Shown here: one piece after another, positions 8,090-15,599 of the stretch
Layout of the letters: every line of letters starts with the position of its first letter
Position numbering within the stretch: position 1 is the stretch's first letter
Notes under the pieces: model-generated
Database searches by the model: none
Seen by the model: the letters and a program-made list of their open reading frames with translations, nothing else
Told to the model about the DNA's origin: nothing
Source of the DNA: CAMEON01 sp045602325
GTDB lineage: Bacteria; Bacillota; Clostridia; Oscillospirales; CAG-272
Assembly (NCBI GenBank): GCA_045602325.1
Contig: JAZSBH010000140.1
Location: forward strand, 1-37,484
Direction: 5' to 3'
Length of the DNA stretch: 37,484 nucleotides
Program-made: the position numbers and the translations under genes

Positions 8090-8782
8090 ATGATGGACAC
8101 GAAAATTCTCGTTGTAGACGACGATCCCAATATCAACGACCTACTGAAAATGTATTTTGAAAGTGAGGGCTACGAGGTCAAGACCGTGACCGACGGCGCC
8201 GAGGGTATCAATTATTTCAAGATGTACGAGCCCGATCTGGTGCTTCTGGATATCATGCTCCCCAAGAAGGACGGTTGGCAGGTCTGCCGTGAGATCCGCG
8301 AGATCTCTTCCAAGCCCATTATCATGGTGACCGCCAAGGGCGAGGTATTCGATAAGGTACTGGGTCTGGAGCTGGGCGCTGACGATTTCGTGGTCAAGCC
8401 CTTTGATCCCAAGGAGCTTTCCGCCCGTGTCAAGGCCGTGCTCCGCCGCTATCAGGCACATACCAGTCAGAACGACGACGAGGTCATCCGGTTCGATAAC
8501 ATTGAGATCAGCAAGCTCAAGTATGAGCTGAAGCTCAAGGGCAAGTCCATCGACATCCCCCCCAAGGAGCTGGAGCTGCTCTATTTCCTGGCCTCCAACT
8601 ACAACCGTGTCTTTACCCGTGACGCCCTGCTGGATAAGGTTTGGGGCTTTGATTACTTAGGCGACTCCCGTACCGTGGACGTACACGTCAAGCGTCTGCG
8701 TGAGAAGCTGGAGGGTGTGTCCGACAAGTGGACGCTGAAAACCGTCTGGGGCGTTGGCTATAAGTTCGAGCTGCTCAACTGA
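8090..8782 (+). CDS. OmpR/PhoB family response regulator
   Basis: A 230-residue DNA-binding response regulator. The receiver domain (residues 1-120) shows ILVVDDDPN, the phospho-acceptor Asp54 in LLDIMLPKKDG, the switch Thr in MVTAKG and Lys in VVKPFDP. The C-terminal winged helix (~135-230) shows PPKELELLYFLASN, RDALLDKVWGFDY and DVHVKRLREKLE. AGGAGGAG (8073-8080) supports the start at 8090; a second ATG at 8093 is equally possible, while the upstream in-frame ATG at 8063 overlaps this site. It is the first gene of an operon with a histidine kinase and an HtrA protease, an arrangement like CssRS-HtrA of Bacillus, which suggests control of envelope protein quality (inference). Confidence 0.95.
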   Translation: MMDTKILVVDDDPNINDLLKMYFESEGYEVKTVTDGAEGINYFKMYEPDLVLLDIMLPKKDGWQVCREIREISSKPIIMVTAKGEVFDKVLGLELGADDFVVKPFDPKELSARVKAVLRRYQAHTSQNDDEVIRFDNIEISKLKYELKLKGKSIDIPPKELELLYFLASNYNRVFTRDALLDKVWGFDYLGDSRTVDVHVKRLREKLEGVSDKWTLKTVWGVGYKFELLN

Positions 8783-8818
8783 TCCCCTCAAAACACCTCT
8801 ACCACATATTTTCAATAA

Positions 8819-8847
8819 CCCTCGGAGGCGGCAAGCCCCTCCGAGGG
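8819..8847 (+). promoter_or_regulatory. Strong hairpin just before the histidine kinase start
   Basis: CCCTCGGAGG (8819-8828) pairs perfectly with CCTCCGAGGG (8838-8847). The right arm abuts the kinase ribosome site (GGGGGAG, ~8845-8851), and a T6 run (8854-8859) touches the ATG. It could lower kinase translation or act as a partial terminator. Confidence 0.6.
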
Positions 8848-8859
8848 GGAGTATTTTTT

Positions 8860-10473
8860 ATGTTTAAGAGCGTATTTGCCAAGTATGTCATCACGTTTAT
8901 GGCGTTGCTCGTGGTGAGTTTTCTGCTCCTTCTGTTCATTGTGAACAGTGTGGTCAGCAATGATTCCCTGCGCGCCGAGCGGAGCAATATGATTGGCGTA
9001 GCAACATCCTGTGCGGATAATCTTTCGGAGTTGTTCGAGCAGAGCGGCATGGCGGATTTCGGTGACTTTATCCGCACAGACTCGGTCGATGCATCTGCGG
9101 AGAACGCCTACGTTCTGCGATTGCTGTCCGCTATCATAACCAATTTTGAGGATATGACCGTCTATGTCACCGATGCAACCGGTGGCTTTATTTTCTGTAC
9201 GGGCAAAGCATCCGATGCCGCCCCTGCGCTTGGAACACCTTTGCTGACACAGGCGGATTTTGCCGCCATGGGCGGGGAGACCGTCACCGACAGGGTCTCC
9301 GCTGCGGCGAATATGCCTGTTCTCTCTACCAAAGACGCCTCGGGGGCTGAAACAGAAACAGCCTCGGCCGGCATCTTTTTGAACAGTGAGCGGTTATTGG
9401 CTTCCGGCAGAAATCAGGCATATGTCCATCCCATTACGACCCGAGACGGCGTTTGGATCGGTCATATCATCGTGACCTCCACTGCGGAATTCTGGGATAA
9501 TATGATGGATACCACCCTCCGCTCCATGATCGTTGCGGCTCTTTGGATCATACTGGCCGCACTGATCGCCATATACTTCATCACCGAGCGGATCATCAGT
9601 CCGCTGCGTGACATGAGCAAGGCCGCAAAAAAGATGGCTGTGGGGCAGTTTGACGTGCGGATTCCCGTTCACGGAAAGGATGAGGTAGCCGAATTGGCGG
9701 TTGCCTTTAACCAGATGACCCAGGCCCTCGACAACCTGGAACGGATGCGTAATTCCTTCGTGGCCAACGTGTCCCACGATCTCCGGACCCCCATGACCAC
9801 CATCGCGGGCTTTATCGACGGTATTCTGGACGGTGTCATCCCCCCCGAACAGACCGAGCATTATCTGAAGGTAGTTTCCGAAGAGGTGCGACGCCTGTCC
9901 CGGCTGGTCACAGCCCTTCTGGACGTTTCCCGACTTCAGGCAGGCGATCGGAAGTTTGATATGAAACCCTTTGACGTCTGCGAAATGGGACGACAGATCC
10001 TCATTTCCTTTGAAAAGAAGATCGACGACAAGCATTTGGATGTGGAATTTGCATGCGATGAGGATCGCATGTTCGTTCTGGCAGACCGTGACGCCATTCA
10101 TCAAATTCTTTACAATATTTGCGACAACGCCGTGAAATTCGCCTCGGAACGGGGCAAACTGAAAATGAGCTTTACCTGGTCGAGCGGAGAGGGCAACCGC
10201 CGCCGCAAGGCCGTGGTCAAGGTGTTTAACGAGGGACAGGGGATTCCTCCCGAAGATCTTCCCTTCGTCTTTGAGCGCTTCTACAAGAGCGACAAGAGCC
10301 GTAGTCTGGACAAGAGCGGGGTGGGTCTGGGAATGTTCATATCCAAGACCATCATCGATGCTCACGGCGAATCCATTTCGGTAACCAGTGATTACGGACA
10401 AAACTGTGAATTTACCTTTACACTGGCACGCACAGAGCCCGCTTTACCCAAGGGTCGCGCCGGTCACGTATAA
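8860..10473 (+). CDS. Sensor histidine kinase
   Basis: A 537-residue membrane kinase paired with the upstream response regulator. TM1 is at residues ~9-30 (VITFMALLVVSFLLLLFIV), an extracytoplasmic sensing domain spans ~32-222, and TM2 is at ~225-245. A HAMP linker follows (ISPLRDMSKAAKKMAVGQFD). The HisKA motif VANVSHDLRTPMTT carries the phosphorylated His306. The ATPase domain has DNAVKFA (N box), FNEGQGIPPED (G1), FERFYKSDKSR (F box) and GVGLGMFISK (G2). It has no PAS domain, unlike WalK. A stable hairpin overlaps its ribosome site, so kinase level may be set below regulator level. Confidence 0.95.
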   Translation: MFKSVFAKYVITFMALLVVSFLLLLFIVNSVVSNDSLRAERSNMIGVATSCADNLSELFEQSGMADFGDFIRTDSVDASAENAYVLRLLSAIITNFEDMTVYVTDATGGFIFCTGKASDAAPALGTPLLTQADFAAMGGETVTDRVSAAANMPVLSTKDASGAETETASAGIFLNSERLLASGRNQAYVHPITTRDGVWIGHIIVTSTAEFWDNMMDTTLRSMIVAALWIILAALIAIYFITERIISPLRDMSKAAKKMAVGQFDVRIPVHGKDEVAELAVAFNQMTQALDNLERMRNSFVANVSHDLRTPMTTIAGFIDGILDGVIPPEQTEHYLKVVSEEVRRLSRLVTALLDVSRLQAGDRKFDMKPFDVCEMGRQILISFEKKIDDKHLDVEFACDEDRMFVLADRDAIHQILYNICDNAVKFASERGKLKMSFTWSSGEGNRRRKAVVKVFNEGQGIPPEDLPFVFERFYKSDKSRSLDKSGVGLGMFISKTIIDAHGESISVTSDYGQNCEFTFTLARTEPALPKGRAGHV

Positions 10474-10484
10474 GGAGGCAACGT

Positions 10485-11939
10485 ATGAACGAAAACCAAC
10501 GCATAGACCCGACCCCCGAGAATAACGGCAACGGTCTTGAGCAAGAAAACGCCACCCCGGAGACTTCCCCGGCGGCTGAGGTTCCCTGCCCTGCCGAGGA
10601 TCACACGGTGGTTACGGAAGCTCCCGTGGCTTCTCATGAAGAGACACAAGCCGCCCCCGCGGATGCAACGTCTGCAGAAGCAACGTCTGCAGAAGCAGCG
10701 TCTGTAGCAGCACAGCCTGCCCCTGTTTACCGGTGGACGTACGCCGACCAGGCCGCCCACGAACGGGCTGCGGGTGATGCTAAAAACCGCAAGGGCATTC
10801 TGATCTACGCCCTGGTGATGACGGGCGTGTTCCTGATCAGCTTCGGTCTGCTTATCGCCGTATTGCTGGTCGGCGACGGCAATGGTTACTCGGGAGGGAT
10901 CATCCGTCCCGGTATCAGCAATTCCGCCGAAGACGACGAGGCTGTGGAGGGCGTGGAACAAGCCAAACATTCTGTGGTGGTGATCGAGGTCAAGACCGCT
11001 ACAGGCGGTGGTACGGGCACCGGTATCATCATGACACCAGACGGGTATATTGCCACCAACCACCACGTCATTGAAGGAGCCACCAAGATCAAGGTCACCT
11101 TCTACGACGGTACAGTCATGTACGCTGAAATGATCGGTTCTTCCGAAATGGATGATCTGGGTGTAATTAAGGTGGATGCGACGGGGCTCCCTGCCGCCAC
11201 CTTCGCCAATTACGACGAGTGCTATGTGGGACAGACGGTCTACGCCATCGGTACCCCTGCCGGCCCCGACTTCGGCTGGACCACCACCAAAGGCATTATT
11301 TCCTACAAGAACCGCGAGGTCAAAATGTACGACGACGATGACGGCACCCTGCAAAAGAAGCTCCGTTTGATTCAGATGGATGCTAACGTCAATCCCGGTA
11401 ACTCGGGAGGACCTTTGGTCAACACCAAGGGCGAGGTCGTGGGCGTTGTATCCATGAAGCTGGCTGACGGTTACGAGGGTATCGGGTTTGCCATTCCCTC
11501 CGACGGAGCCGTGGAGATCCTGGAAGCTATCATGGAGCACGGCAACGCAGATAACATCAATTCTTCCCTATCCCATAAACGTCCTATGCTGGGCATTACG
11601 GGGGTGTACGTAGAGGGCGGCGCCCACTATCTTCCCACCGCTGACGGCGTGCAGATGATCCCTGAGGAGGAGTTGGGCGATTATAACACGAGTGATCTGC
11701 TCCATCCCGCCGTATCTGGGATTTACGTCATGGGCTTTGCCGAGGGCATGGATGCCGCCGAAAAAATGATGGTCGGGGATATCATCACGGCAGCGCAAGG
11801 GGAGGAACTGGAATCCATGAATCACCTGATGAACATCATCAACGAGTATTATGCCGGTGATACCGTCACGTTGACGATCTATCGCGGCAACATTTACTCC
11901 CCCGTGGATATCGTTTTGTCCGCCAAACCCGATCAGTAA
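10485..11939 (+). CDS. HtrA/DegP-type membrane-anchored serine protease with PDZ domain
   Basis: A 484-residue quality-control protease of the cell envelope. A cytoplasmic low-complexity N-terminus (residues 1-105, rich in Glu, Ala, Thr, with an imperfect ATSAEA tandem repeat) is followed by one membrane segment (~107-129). The trypsin-like domain has the triad His194 (TNHHVIEGA), Asp224 (MDDLGVIKV) and Ser307 (NPGNSGGPL). A C-terminal PDZ domain spans ~360-480. It starts 11 bases after the kinase stop with AAGGAGGC as ribosome site, so it belongs to the two-component operon and is the likely output or partner of that system. Firmicute HtrA proteins have this single-anchor layout. Confidence 0.95.
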   Translation: MNENQRIDPTPENNGNGLEQENATPETSPAAEVPCPAEDHTVVTEAPVASHEETQAAPADATSAEATSAEAASVAAQPAPVYRWTYADQAAHERAAGDAKNRKGILIYALVMTGVFLISFGLLIAVLLVGDGNGYSGGIIRPGISNSAEDDEAVEGVEQAKHSVVVIEVKTATGGGTGTGIIMTPDGYIATNHHVIEGATKIKVTFYDGTVMYAEMIGSSEMDDLGVIKVDATGLPAATFANYDECYVGQTVYAIGTPAGPDFGWTTTKGIISYKNREVKMYDDDDGTLQKKLRLIQMDANVNPGNSGGPLVNTKGEVVGVVSMKLADGYEGIGFAIPSDGAVEILEAIMEHGNADNINSSLSHKRPMLGITGVYVEGGAHYLPTADGVQMIPEEELGDYNTSDLLHPAVSGIYVMGFAEGMDAAEKMMVGDIITAAQGEELESMNHLMNIINEYYAGDTVTLTIYRGNIYSPVDIVLSAKPDQ

Positions 11940-11970
11940 AAAATTATTTTGACAAATTTTCAAATAACTA

Positions 11971-11999
11971 TTGCAATTTCTCTCCGAGTGTGATATAAT
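11971..11999 (+). promoter_or_regulatory. Sigma-A promoter of secG
   Basis: TTGCAA (11971-11976), 17 bases, TATAAT (11994-11999). The short leader contains a small hairpin GCACGC/GCGTGC (12018-12032) before the ribosome site GGAGG. Confidence 0.75.
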
Positions 12000-12056
12000 A
12001 TCTCGGTAAGAGTATACGCACGCCTTGCGTGCAAACATTTTTTGGAGGATAGATCA

Positions 12057-12302
12057 ATGCCACCTATTGAGTTCATTCTGGGCCTCATTCTCGCCCTCGT
12101 TTCCCTGGGTCTGGTCGTTGCCGTGCTCATGCAGCCCGGTAAGGACAAGAGACTCTCCGGTGCTATCGCCGGCGGTGCCGACACCTTCTTCGCTAAGGGT
12201 AAGGCAGGCAGATGGGACAAGACCCTCGGTAAGGTCACTGTTGCCATGTGCATCGTGCTCTTCGTTCTGATCCTGGTGCTGTACTGCCTCGTCGCGGCCT
12301 GA
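12057..12302 (+). CDS. secG: Preprotein translocase subunit SecG
   Basis: The 81-residue small subunit of the SecYEG channel. Two membrane helices (about residues 3-23 and 58-79) flank a Gly-rich cytoplasmic loop with VLMQPGKDKRLSGAIAGG and DTFFAKGKAG, which matches the SecG family. The start at 12057 has TTGGAGGAT upstream; an alternative TTG at 12042 would lie inside that site. It has its own promoter and a terminator, so it is a one-gene unit. Like many Clostridia, secG is not beside secY or secE here. Confidence 0.95.
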   Translation: MPPIEFILGLILALVSLGLVVAVLMQPGKDKRLSGAIAGGADTFFAKGKAGRWDKTLGKVTVAMCIVLFVLILVLYCLVAA

Positions 12303-12370
12303 GAACGTCGATTCCTGACCGCCGTGAATCGACTGTCGGTTTTCCCGTCAGCCGAGATCATATAGCGGTA

Positions 12371-12416
12371 AGAAAAAGTCCGTTCCTGACCGGAGCGGAC
12401 TTTTCTTATATTTTTT
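12371..12416. terminator. Bidirectional terminator after secG
   Basis: AAAAAGTCCG (12373-12382) pairs with CGGACTTTT (12396-12404) through an inner TCC/GGA stem. U-rich tracts lie on both sides, with T6 at 12411-12416. Confidence 0.85.
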
Positions 12417-12429
12417 AACGGAGATACCT

Positions 12430-13596
12430 ATGAATACTGATTCCCGTAATACGAACGGCACCGTTGCCGCTTCCCACACCCCCAATAATGCCAATCGTGC
12501 CGATGCCTCGGTAACCGAGATCATGACGCGGTGGCCCTTGAAGAAACACACATACACCATATCGCCTTCTGTTTATGGTTATGTTCTTATCCTGCTGTTG
12601 CTCTTGGTCGTGACGCTGATCACATCGACCGTTCTGTTCGTCAGCGCAGGCGATGTATATTTTGACTTTCCCGCCCATCCTTCCGCCGGGGAGAGCGGTG
12701 GCGGTGTAGCCAATGATGATGGTGACCGTCCCTTTGCCGACGGTGCTTTAGGCAGCGCACTCCTTCCCTGGGCTGAACAGCAGGTACAAGTCATTCCGGA
12801 AAACGAAATCTACTCCTCCTATGCGGCTTTGGCTGATCTTTCTACGGGAAAGATCATTGCCTCCCGTAAGGCAGATGAAATTATTTATCCCGCATCCATG
12901 ACCAAGGTCATGACCCTCATTGTGGTGGCTGAAAATCTTCCGAACGAAGACTGCCTTCAAGATGTTATTCGCGTCAGCTCCGAGGTATATGAGGAAATGA
13001 AGCGCCAGGGATCCTCCGGAATTGGTATGACCGCCGGCGAAGAAATGACGGTGGAATCCATGCTCTACGCACTCATGCTGAAATCCGACGGTATTGCCGC
13101 CTGCGAGCTTGCAAGGTACGTGGCGGGGAGTGAGGAGGATTTCGTGGAGCTTATGAATCAGAAAGCCGAAAAGATGGGGTTGACCAATACCCATTTTGAG
13201 AATCCCACAGGTCTTTTCCACGAGGACCACAAGACCACCAGCCGTGAGGTCGCCTCCATCATGGCATACGCCATGAACATGAGGCTCTGCCGTAAGATCC
13301 TTATGACCCAATCCTATACCGCCCCCTTCACAACTCCTACAGGAGAATCGAAAAACTACTACCTCTATCATAATCTAATCGTTACACAATTCGACACGAT
13401 CTCCCCCAATCAGCCCAACGCGGTCACGGTAGCGGCAGGGAAAACAGGCTTTACCGACGAGAGTCGTTTTTGCTTGGTTACATATGCCGAATCGGCAGAC
13501 GGTCACGGATACGTCTGTGTAACCGCCAAAAGCGGCAGTTACGCTGAATGTATTGCTGACTATCTGACGATTTACAACACCTACGCAAAGCCCTAA
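12430..13596 (+). CDS. D-alanyl-D-alanine carboxypeptidase (peptidase S11)
   Basis: A penicillin-binding-protein-type enzyme that removes the terminal D-Ala of peptidoglycan stem peptides. The 388-residue protein has a ~50-residue cytoplasmic N-terminus, one membrane segment (~54-78) and the S11 domain. The nucleophile motif is YPASMTKVMT (Ser156, Lys159) and the third motif is AAGKTGFTDES (Lys338-Thr-Gly). The second motif, normally Ser-x-Asn, reads Ser219-Asp-Gly, so the usual Asn is absent. An N-terminal anchor replaces the cleaved signal peptide and C-terminal amphipathic helix of DacA. The family also includes sporulation (DacB, DacF) enzymes; which role this one has cannot be told. Its start codon closely follows the secG terminator (GGAGATACCT before ATG). 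Confidence 0.9.
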   Translation: MNTDSRNTNGTVAASHTPNNANRADASVTEIMTRWPLKKHTYTISPSVYGYVLILLLLLVVTLITSTVLFVSAGDVYFDFPAHPSAGESGGGVANDDGDRPFADGALGSALLPWAEQQVQVIPENEIYSSYAALADLSTGKIIASRKADEIIYPASMTKVMTLIVVAENLPNEDCLQDVIRVSSEVYEEMKRQGSSGIGMTAGEEMTVESMLYALMLKSDGIAACELARYVAGSEEDFVELMNQKAEKMGLTNTHFENPTGLFHEDHKTTSREVASIMAYAMNMRLCRKILMTQSYTAPFTTPTGESKNYYLYHNLIVTQFDTISPNQPNAVTVAAGKTGFTDESRFCLVTYAESADGHGYVCVTAKSGSYAECIADYLTIYNTYAKP

Positions 13597-13601
13597 TAGA
13601 A

Positions 13602-13640
13602 AACACCCGAACCGATCATACACGGTTCGGGTGTTCTTTT
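13602..13640. terminator. Bidirectional terminator between carboxypeptidase gene and ohrR-like gene
   Basis: AACACCCGAACCG (13602-13614) pairs perfectly with CGGTTCGGGTGTT (13623-13635). TTTT follows on the plus strand and AAAA precedes it, so it can serve both convergent genes. Confidence 0.9.
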
Positions 13641-13664
13641 GACTGCACCGATACGCAAGTCCCG

Positions 13665-14135
13665 TCATTCCAGGAAAGACCAATCGGGCAGATCGGCATT
13701 TTCTTGCCCCAGCATCTTGTAAAGCAGGCGGTACAGGGTGACAGTCTCCTCCAGTGTCAACGGATTATACTTTCCCATTTCAAAGGCGATATGGGAAGCT
13801 CTTTTTCGAAGTTCTTTTCCGGCCTCAGTAATGGTCACGTTCAGGTTCCTTTCGTCCTTGGTGGAGCGGGTACGGGTGAGCATACCCTTGGCCTCGAGCT
13901 TTTTGAGAAGGGGAGTCAGAGTTCCCGAATCCAAAAACAGAAAGTCCCCCATTTCCTTGACGGTCATGGTCGTATGCTCCCACAAAAGCATCATGGCAAT
14001 ATATTGGGTGTATGTCAGATCCAATTCATCAAGATAAGGTTTATAGAGCTTGATCACCTCGCGGGATGCGGCATACATGGGAAAACAGAGCTGATTCTTC
14101 AATTGTAAATAGTCTTGTTTCAAATTTTTATCCAT
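13665..14135 (-). CDS. OhrR-type MarR family peroxide-sensing repressor
   Basis: A 156-residue MarR protein that fits the OhrR subgroup. LKNQLCFPMYAASRE contains the sole Cys of the protein (Cys17), placed like the organic-peroxide-sensing Cys15 of Bacillus OhrR. Tyr31 and Tyr42 sit at the same two-residue offset as the Tyr pair that supports that cysteine. The winged helix spans ~48-105 (TVKEMGDFLFLDSGTLTPLL, RSTKDERNL). With no second Cys it would be a one-Cys type, oxidised to sulfenate and then mixed disulfide. The start at 14135 has GGAGG eight bases upstream; the longer frame starts inside the divergent promoter. No ohr peroxidase gene is next to it; the divergent neighbour is an oxidoreductase. 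Confidence 0.88.
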   Translation of the reverse strand: MDKNLKQDYLQLKNQLCFPMYAASREVIKLYKPYLDELDLTYTQYIAMMLLWEHTTMTVKEMGDFLFLDSGTLTPLLKKLEAKGMLTRTRSTKDERNLNVTITEAGKELRKRASHIAFEMGKYNPLTLEETVTLYRLLYKMLGQENADLPDWSFLE

Positions 14136-14273
14136 TTGAAAAACCTCCGATGAAATTGTTATATTATATTGTATCACATTATTCAAAAAAATGCAAGCCG
14201 TTTTTATTTTTTGTCGAAAAAATAATCGTGGTTGGTTTAAACTCGTGACACGCCGTGAAATTTGGAAAAACTC

Positions 14274-14302
14274 TTGACTTTCGCACGTGAATAATATATA
14301 AT
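14274..14302 (+). promoter_or_regulatory. Sigma-A promoter of the first Gfo/Idh/MocA gene
   Basis: TTGACT (14274-14279), 17 bases, TATAAT (14297-14302), about 50 bases before the start. The 217-base gap to ohrR is AT-rich; I found no convincing OhrR box in it. Confidence 0.8.
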
Positions 14303-14352
14303 GAAGGCACATCCCTTTCCGGGAAAATATTGCAGTAAACAGGAGACTTACC

Positions 14353-15423
14353 ATGGATAAGATCAAAGTTGCCGTTATTGGCTGCGGTACCATCGCAAAT
14401 GCCGCACATATTCCCTCCTACATGAACAATCCCGACGTAGAAATCAAGTATTTCTGCGACATCATCCCCGAGCGGGCTGAGGCTGCCGTCAAGCAGTACG
14501 GCTACGGCACCGCCATCGTAGACTACCACGACGCCCTGAACGACCCCGAGATCGAGGCCGTTTCAGTCTGTACCCCCAACAAGGCTCACACCACCATCAC
14601 CATCGACGCGCTCCGTGCCGGCAAGCATGTTCTCTGCGAAAAGCCCGCCGCCCGCACCTACGCCGAGGCCAAGATGATGCAGGAGGTCCAGCACGAGACC
14701 GGCAAGGTTTTGAACATCGGCGTGGTCAACCGCTTCAACACCGCCGTCAACAAGATTCGTGATCTGATCCTGGCAGGCGAGCTGGGCGAGGTCTACCACG
14801 TATACGTCTCCTTCCGCGCCCACAGATCCATTCCGGGTCTGGGCGGAGCCTTTACCACTAAGGAGATTGCAGGCGGCGGCGCTCTCATCGACTGGGGCGT
14901 TCATTACCTGGATATTGTCATGTACTGCACCGGTGACCCCAAGCCCGTAACGGTTTCGGGTCAGGCTTACTGCAAGCTGGGCGTGGATATGCCTAACTAT
15001 GTTTATGAGAATATGTGGTCCGAGAACACCAAGGATCTGAACGGCACCTACGACGTGGACGACAGCGTGACCGGTCTGGTTCGCACCGAGAACGGCCCCA
15101 CCATCACCCTGAACGGTGCCTGGGCGCAGAATATCGGTATCGGGGAGCCCTACATCGACTTCCTGGGCGATAAGGCAGGCATTCGTCTCAACTACGGCGG
15201 CAACTTCACCATCTGGGGCGTAAAAGACGGCAAGCTCTGGAAGGACACACCCGAGTATGAGAGCGTCAATATGTTCCAGAACGAGATCGACAGCTTCATC
15301 CGTTGCATCCGCACGGGCGAGAAGCTTCCCTCTCACATCGACAAGGTCATCATCACCGCCCGCATGATGCAGGCCATCTACGACTCCTCCGAGGCTCGCG
15401 AGGAGATCAAGCTGGAGTGGTAA
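14353..15423 (+). CDS. Gfo/Idh/MocA family oxidoreductase
   Basis: A 356-residue NAD(P)-dependent oxidoreductase, probably acting on a sugar, inositol or related polyol. The Rossmann domain (residues 1-120) has KVAVIGCGTIANAAHIPSY and the family signature VLCEKPAARTYAEA, whose Lys is normally catalytic. The C-terminal domain (~130-356) holds GGGALIDWGVHYLDIV, carrying the Asp and His near the active site. The substrate cannot be inferred from the neighbours. ACAGGAGACTT precedes the start and it has its own promoter. Codon use is strongly biased to GC-ending codons, suggesting high expression. Confidence 0.92.
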   Translation: MDKIKVAVIGCGTIANAAHIPSYMNNPDVEIKYFCDIIPERAEAAVKQYGYGTAIVDYHDALNDPEIEAVSVCTPNKAHTTITIDALRAGKHVLCEKPAARTYAEAKMMQEVQHETGKVLNIGVVNRFNTAVNKIRDLILAGELGEVYHVYVSFRAHRSIPGLGGAFTTKEIAGGGALIDWGVHYLDIVMYCTGDPKPVTVSGQAYCKLGVDMPNYVYENMWSENTKDLNGTYDVDDSVTGLVRTENGPTITLNGAWAQNIGIGEPYIDFLGDKAGIRLNYGGNFTIWGVKDGKLWKDTPEYESVNMFQNEIDSFIRCIRTGEKLPSHIDKVIITARMMQAIYDSSEAREEIKLEW

Positions 15424-15454
15424 TTGCACAGGGGTTTCTCCCCTATATCCCCAT

Positions 15455-15482
15455 CTAAGAACCTTTTGCAAAATGTTCTTAG
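15455..15482. repeat. Palindrome downstream of the oxidoreductase gene
   Basis: CTAAGAAC (15455-15462) and GTTCTTAG (15475-15482) are perfect complements around a CTTTTGCAAAAT centre, which itself is mostly self-complementary. Confidence 0.6.
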
Positions 15483-15538
15483 GAATCCCCAAAAATCTTT
15501 AAAACTGATTATTTAAATCCTTTTTAAGTTTTTAAAAG

Positions 15539-15586
15539 AATGCCCGAGAGAAACCTTCTTTGACGAAGATTTCCCTCGGGCATTTT
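15539..15586. terminator. Bidirectional terminator between the two convergent oxidoreductase genes
   Basis: AATGCCCGAG (15539-15548) pairs with CTCGGGCATT (15575-15584), with a further inner GAAA..TTC / GAA..TTTC stem, and is followed by a T run. The inner part resembles the hairpin at 35565-35602. Confidence 0.85.
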
Positions 15587-15599
15587 GAGGAGATATTTC

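Noticed and set aside
8090..10473. WalRK (YycFG) assignment for the two-component pair
   Set aside because: The regulator is similar, but the kinase lacks a PAS domain and yycH/yycI are missing; the htrA neighbour fits a CssRS-like envelope stress role better.
14136..14352. OhrR operator in the divergent intergenic region
   Set aside because: The AT-rich stretch has TTGTTATATTATATTGTA, but the halves are direct rather than inverted, so I could not support an operator.
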